Translations under genes and position numbers: made by a program
The notes under the pieces: model-generated
The model's database searches: none
Told to the model about the DNA's origin: nothing
What the model saw: the letters and a program-made list of their open reading frames with translations, nothing else
Origin: Sulfurirhabdus autotrophica
GTDB taxonomy: Bacteria; Pseudomonadota; Gammaproteobacteria; Burkholderiales; SMCO01
Direction: 5' to 3'
Length of the DNA: 64,000 bases
Assembly: GCF_004346685.1 (NCBI RefSeq)
Contig: NZ_SMCO01000002.1
Location: 56,940-120,939, forward strand
Shown: piece by piece, positions 24,641 to 33,671 of the stretch
How the letters are laid out: every line of letters starts with the position of its first letter
How positions within the stretch are numbered: the first letter of the stretch is position 1

Positions 24641-25927
24641 TTATCCCTCCACCCTGGCTACTTTGTTAATCACTTGGATAGCGCGTAAAGCACTCGCGGT
24701 TGCAGACTGGACTGACCGATTTACATCCAGAGGGTTTGATGCACATCCTGCGCCAAACAACCCACCATTAGATTCATCAGCTTCGATAAAACCACTCGAA
24801 TCAGCCACAATTTCTGCAGGGATATTTGCCCCTTTGACACTAGGTTCCATTCCGACAGCCAGCACCACCAGATCATGTGCGTTTGCATAACGGTGATACC
24901 CTTCGGTATCTACACCGTGTAGCACTACATCACCGGTTTTTTCATCTTGCATTGCCTTGGCTACTTTTGATTTGATAAAGCTGACGGTTTTATCAGCCTG
25001 AACTTTCTGATAGAAATCTTCAAAACGATCAATTGCGCGAATATCAATGTAATAAATGGTTGATTTACCTTCTTCACCAAACGCTTCACGAACATAATTT
25101 GTCTGCTTCAGCGAGGCCATGCAACAAATACGTGAACAATGGCGCAAATGGTTTTCATCACGCGATCCCGCACATTGAATAAAAGCAACGTTTTTGGCTT
25201 CTTTACCATCAGATGGTCGCAGTATCTTGCCGCCCGTGGGGCCATGAGGATCTGATAAACGTTCGAATTCAACACTGGTAATCACATTTGAAAAACGATC
25301 ATAGCCGTAAGGTTGAATTTTGCCTGCATCGTATGGCTTCCAACCTGTTGCCCATATTACTGCGCCCGCTTTGATTTGAACTGTCTCTTCCTGCATATCC
25401 AGTTCAATTGCATCGTATTTACACGCTGCTTTCGCTTTTTCACCATCGGCTGAACCAACGATGGAAGGATCCAGCACATAACGTTGTGGATAAGCCATCA
25501 AGTGCGGCAGATAAGCTGCTTTCACTTTGCTGAGATTATAATTAAACGGGTCTGGCACTTCGGTTTCCACAGCCTTACCGCATTCACCGCAAGCGGTACA
25601 GTTATCATTGACATACCGTGGGGTCAACTTGATGCTGGCAGTGTAATCTCCTTTTGAACCTGTAATTTCGGTTACTTCCGCCATCGTCAGGACGCGAATA
25701 CGCTTATTCCCTTTTAAGCGTCGCAGGTTGATTTCCATCCCGCAAGTAGGATGGCACAGTTTGGGAAAGTATCGATAGAGTTGAGAAACCCTTCCGCCCA
25801 AACTGGGATTTTTTTCTACCAGGACAACATTTTTACCGCATTCCGCAGCTTCCAGTGCTGCAGTCATGCCGCTAATGCCGCCACCCACGACCAGAATGGT
25901 CTCGTTGGTTGCCACTACTTCTGTCAT
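24641..25927 (-). CDS. qmoA: QmoA/HdrA-like flavoprotein (first gene of the operon)
   Basis: A 428-residue HdrA-type flavoprotein. The FAD-binding Rossmann motif is ILVVGGGISGMTAALEAAEC (about residues 11-30), followed by LSQLYRYFP-like and LCHPTCGMEINLRRLKGN segments with conserved cysteines. A NCTACGECG motif lies near residue 130 and SRICCMASLKQTNYVREAFG further on; the C-terminus closes the FAD fold (GLFGAGCASNPLDVNRSVQS). Length and lack of extra ferredoxin or MvhD domains match QmoA. The following gene has the QmoB layout, so I read the locus as QmoAB plus HdrCB replacing QmoC, as reported in some sulfate reducers and sulfur oxidisers. No aprBA or sat gene is in the window. Confidence 0.88.
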   Translation of the reverse strand: MTEVVATNETILVVGGGISGMTAALEAAECGKNVVLVEKNPSLGGRVSQLYRYFPKLCHPTCGMEINLRRLKGNKRIRVLTMAEVTEITGSKGDYTASIKLTPRYVNDNCTACGECGKAVETEVPDPFNYNLSKVKAAYLPHLMAYPQRYVLDPSIVGSADGEKAKAACKYDAIELDMQEETVQIKAGAVIWATGWKPYDAGKIQPYGYDRFSNVITSVEFERLSDPHGPTGGKILRPSDGKEAKNVAFIQCAGSRDENHLRHCSRICCMASLKQTNYVREAFGEEGKSTIYYIDIRAIDRFEDFYQKVQADKTVSFIKSKVAKAMQDEKTGDVVLHGVDTEGYHRYANAHDLVVLAVGMEPSVKGANIPAEIVADSSGFIEADESNGGLFGAGCASNPLDVNRSVQSATASALRAIQVINKVARVEG

Positions 25928-26374
25928 CAGGCCTCCTCCAAAAGTACCGATTTATTGCAGTTCCTGCTCTTTAGCCAGGACCAAAATGAAATCATTTGAT
26001 TATTTTTAAACTTGATCGCCAAAGCGCTTGAATACGATGAACGCACCAAATATCCAAGCGTTCAGGATGATCAAATCCGTTTATAGACATCACTGAATAT
26101 TACTCTGAAAACACAGGCCAAGCCACAGTGAGGAAGGTATTTGACGATTGAATCTTCTTATGCGCGAATAGAAAAAGTATATTCAAGCAGTAAATAAGCA
26201 AAACCAAATATTGAAATTACTACTAGATAAAACCTAAAGTGAATAGGCGATAAAAATAGAGATGGTACTTCAGGGAGTTTATATTTCAGGAGGAAGCAAC
26301 TGCACCATGATTTTAAAATCCGATGCAATTGCAGCTTGAAAATACGCTCTAGAAATATTTAAAGCGTACAAATT
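25928..26374. other. Intergenic region upstream of qmoA
   Basis: About 450 bases with no credible gene. It should hold the qmo/hdr promoter. GGAGG lies about seven bases before the qmoA start. An imperfect inverted repeat (AAGCGCTTGAA near 26022 against CAAGCGTTC near 26060) lies upstream and could be an operator. I see no clear sigma-54 or other named promoter. Confidence 0.4.
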
Positions 26375-26956
26375 TCAGGAGTTGGTTGTTGAAGCCTCTG
26401 GGGATCTTTCAGAAGTTGAAGATCCAGCATTCGCTACTTCAGCATCTGCCGGAACATCAAATACTGAAAACTCCATCGTCTCTAAATCACCAAGCACGTA
26501 AGTTGGCGGCGCACCCAAACCCGCTACTGTGCCGGGATTAACCATCAATGTCTTGCCACCTTTGATAGTAGGTACTAAGGAAATTTCGGCACGGTGATCG
26601 TGCCCGCAGCACACCAGATCCCAATCTCCGGTACATGCCATGGCGCGTGCGTAATGCGGGTAATGTACGATGAAAATATTGCGTCCACCGAGGACAATAC
26701 CCGTGTCCTGCCCATAGTAATGAATCAGACCGTTCGATTCATGAGCAACTTTGTGCATCATGAACAGGTCACCCGTGTTGTTACCGTGAATAACATGAAT
26801 TGGCAGGCCAACTTTTTTCAGTCCCAGCAAGGAACTTGGTGCCACTACATCACCGCAATGCAATATTACTTCAGCACCATGTGCTTTTGCCTCTACCGCA
26901 GCAGCAACCATTAAGCGGCGATTATCGTGACTATCTGATAGTACGCAAATTTTCAT
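26375..26956 (-). CDS. YfcE/MJ0936-family metallophosphoesterase
   Basis: A 193-residue calcineurin-like phosphodiesterase. Metal-binding motifs are complete: D-x-H (LSDSHDN), GDxV (HCGDVVAP), GN (IHGNNTGD), H at VHYPHY and GHDH (CCGHDHRAE), followed by NPGTVAG. This is the family that hydrolyses phosphodiesters with Mn or Ni; the natural substrate is unknown. The ATG at 26956 follows GGTGGGA; a GTG nine bases upstream is less likely. The last 30 residues are a Ser/Thr/Ala/Glu-rich tail beyond the normal fold. Confidence 0.88.
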   Translation of the reverse strand: MKICVLSDSHDNRRLMVAAAVEAKAHGAEVILHCGDVVAPSSLLGLKKVGLPIHVIHGNNTGDLFMMHKVAHESNGLIHYYGQDTGIVLGGRNIFIVHYPHYARAMACTGDWDLVCCGHDHRAEISLVPTIKGGKTLMVNPGTVAGLGAPPTYVLGDLETMEFSVFDVPADAEVANAGSSTSERSPEASTTNS

Positions 26957-27046
26957 TGTTCCCACCGTGCAGATTTAAAAGTTTTCAACAAATTCAAAGT
27001 AACTCAAAACCATTTACCCGAGTAACTAGCTAACCAGCTAACCACT

Positions 27047-27595
27047 TTAGAACATTGGTTTTTCATCAGCATTCTTGTAACGGTCAACACCAGCCATAAT
27101 TTCTACTTTTGCTTCTTCTGCCCCTACCCAACCTTCAACCTTTACCCATTTATTTGGCTCAAGGTCTTTGTAGTGTTCAAAGAAATGGGAAATTTGTGAA
27201 AGCAAAAGTGGTGAAACATCTTCGGGTGACTTCACATCTTTGTAGATCGAGCATAACTTGTCGACTGGCACCGCGATCAGTTTGGCATCCACCCCTGCTT
27301 CGTCAGTCATTTTGAGCATACCAACGGGACGGCAGCGTACTACCACACCAGTGATCAACGCTACTGGGGTAATGACCAGCACATCTACCGGGTCGCCATC
27401 TTCAGACAAGGTATGAGGAATATAACCATAATTGCATGGATAGTGCATGGCTGTGCTCATGAAACGGTCAACAAACATCGCGCCAGTTTCCTTATCCACT
27501 TCGTATTTGATTGGATCGCCGTGCATGGGGATTTCAATAATTACGTTGAAATCATTGGGCAGATCGCGCCCTGAAGTGACTCTGTCAAGATTCAT
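27047..27595 (-). CDS. ppa: Inorganic pyrophosphatase (family I)
   Basis: A 182-residue soluble pyrophosphatase that hydrolyses PPi to two phosphates and so pulls biosynthetic reactions forward. Family I residues are present: [18 protein letters not shown] with the substrate Lys/Glu, then [12 protein letters not shown] and the metal-binding signature DGDPVDVLV, followed by [21 protein letters not shown] and [19 protein letters not shown]. The ATG at 27595 has GAGG ten bases upstream; the in-frame TTG at 27610 overlaps that site and is unlikely. Length is standard. Confidence 0.95.
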   Translation of the reverse strand: MNLDRVTSGRDLPNDFNVIIEIPMHGDPIKYEVDKETGAMFVDRFMSTAMHYPCNYGYIPHTLSEDGDPVDVLVITPVALITGVVVRCRPVGMLKMTDEAGVDAKLIAVPVDKLCSIYKDVKSPEDVSPLLLSQISHFFEHYKDLEPNKWVKVEGWVGAEEAKVEIMAGVDRYKNADEKPMF

Positions 27596-27701
27596 TACAC
27601 TTAACCTCAAATGGTATATTAGACAAAACGGGGAATTATACCAAAAATCAGCAAATCATACCTGCTTGAATTCATAGCACTTTCTTACAGCGACAACGTG
27701 A

Positions 27702-28634
27702 TTAGTTGCCCATGAGCTTCGCCAGATGCAGTAAAAGCAGCACAACCAGCCATAGCACTAGCGTACGCCAGACAAGGCTCACTGCACTGTGCATGTAATC
27801 AAAGTCCGCATCTTCACCCACCCCTAGCTCTGGGCGAAACACAAGCTCACCATTCTGATGAATTGGATCACCCAATTTCACACCCAGCGCACCGGCTCCG
27901 CTAGCCAGAAGAATCCCCTGGGTTTTATGCATCCATAGCGCTGCCTGGCTACGCCAGCAATACACGGCATCTTCAAAGTCACCTACTATGGCAAAACTGA
28001 TGGCAGTGAGCCGCGATGGCACCCAATCCATCCAATCAAAAATTCGCGTAGCAAATTTGCCGAATTCACCCAGATCATTGACCGACATATCACCCCATTT
28101 GCGAACCAGTATGGACGTTATCCGATATAAAACTGCTCCCATCGGCCCAAGTGGGCTCAGCACAACAAACCAGGCAATTGCTCCGAATATTTGTCGGTGA
28201 GAGCAAATAAACACCTGCTCAATACAGAGCCGAGCTATCTCGCCCTCGCTCAATTCGCCAGCGTCTTTGCCTGTCCACTTGGCTAACTGGCTGCGTGCCT
28301 GTTCAACATCATTATTTTTTAATGCTTCAGCAATAGCAGCATTGATATTGCTGAAATATTTAAATCCCATGGTGGCATACAGCACAACTGCATTCCAGGC
28401 CCATGCAAGAAACGGGCTGATCGAAAAGAGCAGGAAGTAAATAACAGTGACAATGATTACGGGTGGCAGAGCTGCCAGAATCCAGGCGATCATGCCGTGT
28501 TTATGCTGTTCAGCATTAAACTGCAGTTCCAGAAAATTAGTATAGCGCGTAAACAAATGATAAATCTGTAAACGGCTATTCAGCGGGTAAAAGTGCTCTA
28601 CCAGCAGGGCCGCGATCAAAGACAGAAAACTCAT
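27702..28634 (-). CDS. CobD/CbiB (AmpE-like) family membrane protein
   Basis: A 310-residue protein with about four or five membrane helices. Its start SLIAALLVEHFYPLNSRL and the later LSPLGPMGAVLYRITSILVR, WMDWVPSRLTAISFAIVGDF match CobD/CbiB-family proteins, including the 'P.R.t...f...gdf..a...W' signature. Bona fide CbiB makes adenosylcobinamide; in betaproteobacteria this homologue is often found without other cobalamin genes, as here, so that role is uncertain. The GyrI-like gene lies nine bases upstream on the same strand, making a likely two-gene operon. Confidence 0.82.
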   Translation of the reverse strand: MSFLSLIAALLVEHFYPLNSRLQIYHLFTRYTNFLELQFNAEQHKHGMIAWILAALPPVIIVTVIYFLLFSISPFLAWAWNAVVLYATMGFKYFSNINAAIAEALKNNDVEQARSQLAKWTGKDAGELSEGEIARLCIEQVFICSHRQIFGAIAWFVVLSPLGPMGAVLYRITSILVRKWGDMSVNDLGEFGKFATRIFDWMDWVPSRLTAISFAIVGDFEDAVYCWRSQAALWMHKTQGILLASGAGALGVKLGDPIHQNGELVFRPELGVGEDADFDYMHSAVSLVWRTLVLWLVVLLLLHLAKLMGN

Positions 28635-28643
28635 TGGTATCCC

Positions 28644-29162
28644 TTAAATATCCATTTCAACAGTCAGTCCCTTATTCTGGTATATCTCCACGGTCGGCAA
28701 TACCAGTTTCATTTGATGGGATTTCAAATATTCCGCTAAAGCTTTGTAAGCGATACTGGGTGCTATAACAGGATTCGCTTTAACATTAACCACCAGTACA
28801 CGACGTGCAGGAATATCTGCCATCAGCAAAGGCTCACGAGCCTGAGCACCTGATTCAAGTATATACCCAGCCTGAGAATGGAGATCCTTTTTGGGTGTTA
28901 TTTCAGGGTCGTTCTGCAAAACAGAAATCGGAGCATGGGCCGTGATATTTTGTTCCTTTAATATCTGATAAACACGATTCTGCTTGTCTATTAATTTGTC
29001 GTACCTTCCAATATGTTCAAGATACGCATAATGGTAGGGGCCTCTCTGCGTAATTTCAACGGTAGCCGAATTAAACGCGCCCATCATCCAGAAAACGATA
29101 ATGATCGGCCCAATAAAAAACAATACAAAATAAATCCAATTTTTCTTCAACGAAACGCCCAA
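28644..29162 (-). CDS. Membrane-anchored GyrI-like (SOUL/AraC effector-binding fold) protein
   Basis: A 172-residue protein with one N-terminal membrane helix (WIYFVLFFIGPIIIVFWMMG) followed by a GyrI-like small-molecule-binding domain (ITQRGPYHYAYLEHIGRYDK, then ISVLQNDPEI, RRVLVVNVKANPVIAPSIAY, VEIYQN). The domain would face the periplasm. Ligand unknown. The start codon used is TTG; another TTG four codons later fits an upstream AAGGG better, so the exact start is unsure. It precedes the CobD/CbiB-like gene by nine bases. Confidence 0.75.
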   Translation of the reverse strand: MGVSLKKNWIYFVLFFIGPIIIVFWMMGAFNSATVEITQRGPYHYAYLEHIGRYDKLIDKQNRVYQILKEQNITAHAPISVLQNDPEITPKKDLHSQAGYILESGAQAREPLLMADIPARRVLVVNVKANPVIAPSIAYKALAEYLKSHQMKLVLPTVEIYQNKGLTVEMDI

Positions 29163-29328
29163 CCCTTCAAACCAAATTCAGAAGATAACATATTCAAACA
29201 AGCATTGTCCCACATAGCGCTGGCGCTGTAACGATGGATTTCACGCTCATGAGAAGTCAGCTTATTCTATAATGATAAACAAAGTAATAAGCGCCAATCC
29301 AGTTTAACCATCTTTACAAGAGGCATAC

Positions 29329-30285
29329 ATGCAACGCTCTTTCTTTCTTTTCTTATTGATTTTTATTGGTTTTCCCACTTTTGCGGATAACCTGAGCAGC
29401 GTTTCAGTCAAGGTTACTCCTGTCAAAGTTGGCAATCATTCTTACTATGTCCAGGGATTACCCGGTGCAGCATCTTCAGCTAACCAGGGATATATGTCTA
29501 ATGCAGGTTTCGTCATTACTGATAATAGTGTTGTAGTTTTTGATACATTAGGCTCTCCTCCGCTCGGTAAGGAACTGATAAAGGCCATTGGGAAAATCAC
29601 AAAATTGCCAATCAAACGTGTCATCGTAAGCCATTACCATGCAGACCACATTTATGGTTTACAAGCATTTAAAGCCTTAGGAGCAGAAATCTGGGCGCAT
29701 AAGCTTGGCAAGCTATACCTCAATTCAGAAGAGGCACCATTGCGCTTAACTCAAAGACGCGAAGAACTATTCCCCTGGGTAGATGAAAACACCAAACTAT
29801 TGCCCGCAGACAAGTGGCTGGATGGCGATACTGACTTTGAAATGGGCGGTTTGCACTTTCAACTCCGATACATAGGACCAGCTCATTCTCCGGAAGACAT
29901 GGCAATGTATGTGAAAGAAGACGGCGTACTATACTCCGGTGACATTGTATTCAAGGGGCGCGTGCCTTACGTTGGCAATGCAGATAGCAAAGCCTGGCTG
30001 GCTGCCCTTGATAAGCTGATTGCTATCAAACCGAAGTTTCTGATCCCCGGTCATGGCGCCGCTTCCAACACACCTGTCAAGGATATGACCTTAACCCGCG
30101 ATTACCTTACTTACCTCAGACAAACCATGGGCAAAGCCGTAGAGAACTTCGAAACATTCGATGATGCCTATACACATACCAGTTGGAAAAAATATGAAAA
30201 ATTGCCCGCCTTTGAGGCAGCCAACCGATCTAATGCCTACAACACCTATCTATTGATGGAAAAAGAATCATTGAAAGTAAAATAA
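29329..30285 (+). CDS. Exported MBL-fold metallo-hydrolase (SoxH-like)
   Basis: A 318-residue periplasmic protein with a signal peptide (MQRSFFLFLLIFIGFPTFA) and a metallo-beta-lactamase fold. Zinc-site motifs: SHYHADHIYG, then GPAHSPEDMAMY, YSGDIVFKGRVPY and IPGHGAA. The overall pattern (YYVQGLPGAASSANQGYMSN, GFVITDNSVVVFD) resembles SoxH-like and quinoprotein-associated hydrolases, some of which lie near sulfur-oxidation genes; no sox genes are nearby here. The substrate is unknown. A DUF2789 gene follows 17 nt later in the same direction. Confidence 0.85.
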   Translation: MQRSFFLFLLIFIGFPTFADNLSSVSVKVTPVKVGNHSYYVQGLPGAASSANQGYMSNAGFVITDNSVVVFDTLGSPPLGKELIKAIGKITKLPIKRVIVSHYHADHIYGLQAFKALGAEIWAHKLGKLYLNSEEAPLRLTQRREELFPWVDENTKLLPADKWLDGDTDFEMGGLHFQLRYIGPAHSPEDMAMYVKEDGVLYSGDIVFKGRVPYVGNADSKAWLAALDKLIAIKPKFLIPGHGAASNTPVKDMTLTRDYLTYLRQTMGKAVENFETFDDAYTHTSWKKYEKLPAFEAANRSNAYNTYLLMEKESLKVK

Positions 30286-30302
30286 ACTTCAAGGAGGCAA
30301 CC

Positions 30303-30539
30303 ATGGATGTGAGCAAAAAAACACTTGGCACGCTATTTGAGCAACTCGGATTAAGTAATGATACAGCGGCCATTGAAGCTTTCATTCAATCGCACAATCT
30401 TCTGAATAGAGCAGGGCCAATTTGGGCTGAACCTTTCTGGACTCCTTCACAAGCCACTTTTCTCAAAGAAGCGCTTGAGCAGGACGCTGACTGGTCTGAA
30501 ATTGTGGATGAAATGAGTAACCTCCTGCACAAACCCTAA
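30303..30539 (+). CDS. DUF2789 family small protein
   Basis: A 78-residue soluble protein matching DUF2789: TLGTLFEQLGLSNDTAAIEA, then PIWAEPFWTPSQATFLKEAL and DWSEIVDEMSNLLH. A strong AAGGAGG precedes its ATG. It probably belongs to the same transcript as the MBL hydrolase. Function unknown. Confidence 0.82.
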   Translation: MDVSKKTLGTLFEQLGLSNDTAAIEAFIQSHNLLNRAGPIWAEPFWTPSQATFLKEALEQDADWSEIVDEMSNLLHKP

Positions 30540-30586
30540 TACCTTGCCCCCCCCATAAAACAAACGAATTCATTACAAGAGATCAA

Positions 30587-31504
30587 ATGTCTAATTTATA
30601 CACTACCCTTCAACGTTCAGATATCGTTGCAGCTACCCACTCCGGTTCTTTTCATGCTGACGAAGTGCTGGCTGCGGCTGCGCTACGCCTTGTCAATCCG
30701 ACCCTAACCATCCAACGCACGCGCGATCAGGCAGAACTGGATGCTGCAGATATTTTGTTCGATGTAGGACGCGTTTTTGACCCTGCAACATGCCATTTCG
30801 ACCACCATCAACTGGAGTTCAAGGAAGCGCGAGAAAACGGCATTCCATTCAGTTCTTTTGGCCTGGTATGGCAAGAGTTGGGAGAGGCGCTATGCGGCTC
30901 AACAGCTGCAGCAGCCAGGGTAGATCGCTGGCTGGTACAGGGTGTTGATGCGATAGATTGTGGAGTTACTTTATGCAAAGAAACCCCGCCTGTAACAATC
31001 ATGTCTATATCTTCAGTCATCGGGGGCTTCAATCCCGGCTGGCAGGATGACGCTTCAGCTGAAGCCAGACTTGCAGCTTTTGAACGTGCGGTTAGCCTGG
31101 CTAAAACAGTTCTGGAAAACGCAATTGCGGAAGCAAAAGGATTTGAAAAAGCACGTGCCATTGTGGCGCAAGGCACCCTGCTTGAAGACAGCCAGATACT
31201 GGTGCTGGATACCGATCTGCCTTGGAAAGAAATTGTATTAAGCTCTCCGGCTTATGAACACCTGCTGTTTGTTGTTTCCCCTGATTCCCAGGCAAAATGG
31301 CATGTAAATACCGTGCCAGATTATCCAGGAAGCTTCGGCAACCGCAAGCCGCTGCCTTTAGCTTGGGCCGGGCTGGACGATGAAAAGCTGGATGATGTCA
31401 CAGGCATTAAAGGCTGCATTTTTTGTCACAGGGCACGCTTCGTAGCCGGAAACAAAACCAAAGAAGGGGCAATGGAAATGGCGAAATTGGCTTTACAGGA
31501 ATAA
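30587..31504 (+). CDS. MYG1 family (UPF0160) DHH-like metal-dependent hydrolase
   Basis: A 305-residue protein with the MYG1 start ATHSGSFHADEVLAAAAL, whose His and Asp residues bind metal as in DHH phosphoesterases, then DVGRVFDPATCHFDHHQLEF and GFNPGWQDD. The C-terminal half contains WHVNTVPDYPGSFGNRKPLP, AWAGL and CIFCHRARFVAG. Eukaryotic MYG1 is an exonuclease; bacterial members are uncharacterised. An eight-C run lies about 30 bases upstream. A good hairpin terminator follows at 31514-31544. Confidence 0.88.
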   Translation: MSNLYTTLQRSDIVAATHSGSFHADEVLAAAALRLVNPTLTIQRTRDQAELDAADILFDVGRVFDPATCHFDHHQLEFKEARENGIPFSSFGLVWQELGEALCGSTAAAARVDRWLVQGVDAIDCGVTLCKETPPVTIMSISSVIGGFNPGWQDDASAEARLAAFERAVSLAKTVLENAIAEAKGFEKARAIVAQGTLLEDSQILVLDTDLPWKEIVLSSPAYEHLLFVVSPDSQAKWHVNTVPDYPGSFGNRKPLPLAWAGLDDEKLDDVTGIKGCIFCHRARFVAGNKTKEGAMEMAKLALQE

Positions 31505-31513
31505 ACTTTTGCT

Positions 31514-31544
31514 ATTTACCAGACCACCCTGCGGTCTGGTAAAT
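31514..31544. terminator. Hairpin terminator after the MYG1 gene
   Basis: ATTTACCAGACC (31514-31525) pairs perfectly with GGTCTGGTAAAT (31533-31544), a 12-bp stem with a 7-nt loop between two convergent genes. It can serve both strands. Confidence 0.75.
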
Positions 31545-31582
31545 ACTTCTACATACTGACATTCACTCCATTAAATAAAGCG

Positions 31583-32245
31583 CTAATCATCCCGCCCCTT
31601 TCCTTGGTGCTTCCACTCTTTATTGCGCTCTTTCATTTCTTTACGCTCACGCTTATCCCATTCCTTGTCCCTCTTATCATAATACTTGTCTTTTTTACTA
31701 CGGCGCACATCTTCGTTAATCACAATAAAATTATCACCACGGGATCGCATCCGCATCACCTCTTCAGGCGCATAGCCATAACGCTCAGAAATGAAACGCA
31801 AGTTAACCATATTGACTACGTCATCATCATCCAGCCTGATTTTTCTTTTGTTTTTATTTTTGTAATGGCCATAGGCATGGCCGTAAGGAGGACCATATAC
31901 TTCCCTGACAGGCACATAGTAAATTTGAGGGTCAAGACCAAAGTGCAGCGTAATATCCATCCAGCTGCGTCCGCGCAAACGGTAATCAATAATCACCTCA
32001 GGCTCTACACGCGCCCTTTCAGCCAAAAACAGCACCACAGGGATATCATAGTCAGGGATTCGTCGCTCACGGATAAATACCACTTCCCTTTCAGGAACGC
32101 GATAATACTCACCAATGGCAAGGTAAAAATTGCTAATTCCGCCATTTCCAATTGAAACACCCACATCGGTACGAGTATCTGAAAATGCTGTAATACTGGT
32201 CATAAACAACGATACGGATAGTAGCAATTTCACTAATTTAAGCAT
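31583..32245 (-). CDS. Exported protein of unknown function with a highly charged C-terminus
   Basis: A 220-residue protein with a signal peptide (LVKLLLSVSLFMTSITAFS). The middle has YRVPEREVVFIRERRIPDYD and SWMDITLHFGLDPQIYYVPV, two similar helix-turn segments of a 'YGVPxxEVxxxxxRGxS' flavour that recur later as ISERYGYAPEEVMRMRSRGD. The last 45 residues are almost all Lys/Arg/Asp/Glu (DVRRSKKDKYYDKRDKEWDK and so on), suggesting interaction with polyanions or mineral surfaces. No enzyme motif is visible and I do not recognise a named family. Confidence 0.75.
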   Translation of the reverse strand: MLKLVKLLLSVSLFMTSITAFSDTRTDVGVSIGNGGISNFYLAIGEYYRVPEREVVFIRERRIPDYDIPVVLFLAERARVEPEVIIDYRLRGRSWMDITLHFGLDPQIYYVPVREVYGPPYGHAYGHYKNKNKRKIRLDDDDVVNMVNLRFISERYGYAPEEVMRMRSRGDNFIVINEDVRRSKKDKYYDKRDKEWDKRERKEMKERNKEWKHQGKGRDD

Positions 32246-32371
32246 GTGTACACCCCAACTGAGAATAAATTTCCGACATTCTAATTATGGACGCTCACAA
32301 CCAGAAATGATTAAGATGAACAACATTTAATGACCTGTCGGCTTCGTCCAGCCTTAAATTGAGAATAAACC

Positions 32372-33358
32372 ATGCGTGCTTCAAATGACCTCCGCACAAC
32401 GCTTTACCCCAATATTGAACCCAATCTGACAGGTATGCTGCCTGTAGACGAAATTCATACACTTTACTGGGAAGAATCCGGCAACCCCGCCGGTGTCCCG
32501 GTAGTTCTACTGCATGGAGGACCCGGTGCCGGCACCAACCCTCAATTACGGCGTTTTTTCGACCCCGCCTATTACCGCATCATTCTGTTTGATCAGCGCG
32601 GCGCGGGGAAATCCATCCCTCACGGCGAGTTGCGCGCCAATACTACACCCAACCTGATTGCAGACATTGAAACCCTACGTAACTATTTAGGTGTGGAAAA
32701 GTGGCTTGTATTTGGCGGGTCGTGGGGCAGCACTTTAGCTATAGCCTACGCAGAAGCACATCCACAGCGTTGCCTTGGATTAATTCTGCGAGGTATTTTT
32801 CTATGCAGACAAAGCGAGATCGACTGGTTTTTATATGGCATCCGCAACCTGTTCCCAGAACCATGGCGACAATTTGCAGAATTCATTCCAGAAGCTGAAC
32901 GTAGCGACCTGCTTGAAGCTTATTACAAACGTCTAATTGATCCAGATCCAGCTATTCATATGCCAGCAGCGCACCGTTGGAGCATCTACGAAGGTTCGTG
33001 CTCCACACTTTTACCCAGCCCCGAAACGGTTGCCAGATTTGGTGAAGATAATTTGGCACTGGGCATGGCGCGCATTGAAGCCCATTATTTCAAAAACAAC
33101 ATTTTTATGCCCAAAAATGCGTTATTGGAAAGTGTAGATCAGTTACGGAAAATCCCTGCGGTGATCGTTCAAGGAAGATATGATGTGGTCTGCCCTATTG
33201 TCACTGCCGATGAATTACATCAGGCATGGCTAGAAGCAGAGTATATTATCGTGCCAAACTCTGGGCACTCAGCAATGGAACCGAATACGCTTGCGGAATT
33301 AGTTGGTGCTACGGAGCGTTTTAAAAGAGTTTCTAAAGAGATATTTTGTAAAACATAA
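32372..33358 (+). CDS. pip: Proline iminopeptidase (alpha/beta hydrolase, S33)
   Basis: A 328-residue alpha/beta hydrolase that removes N-terminal proline from peptides. Motifs: LHGGPGAGTNP (oxyanion hole), FDQRGAGKS, nucleophile elbow FGGSWGSTLAIAYAEAHP with the active Ser, GIFLCRQSEIDWF, and the His region IVPNSGHSAMEPN, with Asp in VQGRYDVVCP. These are diagnostic of the bacterial PIP subfamily and length is typical. The start ATG follows a plain A-rich leader. It stands alone between the charged exported protein and the ccdAB pair. Confidence 0.93.
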   Translation: MRASNDLRTTLYPNIEPNLTGMLPVDEIHTLYWEESGNPAGVPVVLLHGGPGAGTNPQLRRFFDPAYYRIILFDQRGAGKSIPHGELRANTTPNLIADIETLRNYLGVEKWLVFGGSWGSTLAIAYAEAHPQRCLGLILRGIFLCRQSEIDWFLYGIRNLFPEPWRQFAEFIPEAERSDLLEAYYKRLIDPDPAIHMPAAHRWSIYEGSCSTLLPSPETVARFGEDNLALGMARIEAHYFKNNIFMPKNALLESVDQLRKIPAVIVQGRYDVVCPIVTADELHQAWLEAEYIIVPNSGHSAMEPNTLAELVGATERFKRVSKEIFCKT

Positions 33359-33671
33359 TCACGGGCTTGAAAGCATGGACAAGAAAATATTACCAGAATT
33401 TTGTTTAAAGCAGGTACCAAGAAAAAAACTTTGCCCTCAGATTAACTATAGTTCCTGATATAAAACTATCCATCGGAACAGCAACCATTACATGTCAGGG
33501 GCAAGCTGCTTCAACAAAATTTTTATCTGAACGATAAGTTTGTCGCGGTGCTCGACAGTAGTCACAAAAACTCTGAAATCATTGTTTTGCAAATCGGCCG
33601 GCGCGGTACGCCGGTGCCAACAAAAAGTGCCTAAAATCCATTCTCCAACTCACTGCTAAGCTTGTAAAGCC
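33359..33671. other. Intergenic region between pip and ccdAB
   Basis: About 310 bases with no credible gene. The only structure I see is a GC-rich imperfect hairpin around 33594-33618 (GGCCGGCGCGGTACGCCGGTGCC). Such spacer sequence beside a toxin-antitoxin pair may mark an insertion boundary, but no direct repeats or transposase remnants were recognised. Confidence 0.35.

Noticed and set aside
20818..25927. sHdr (hdrC1B1A-hyp-hdrC2B2) sulfur-oxidation locus
   Set aside because: Gene order and the MvhD-bearing long HdrA do not match sHdr, and no lipoate-binding protein genes are present. The Qmo-like reading fits better.
26290..26340. Tiny open frame (MILKSDAIAA) after an AGGAGG sequence in the gap upstream of qmoA
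   Set aside because: Spacing from AGGAGG to ATG is too long (about 13 bases), the peptide is only ten residues, and it points away from both neighbouring genes.
31604..32155. 183-residue open frame antisense to the charged exported protein
   Set aside because: It is hydrophobic and His-rich because it is the complement of Lys/Arg/Asp codons. The minus-strand frame has a proper signal peptide and start.
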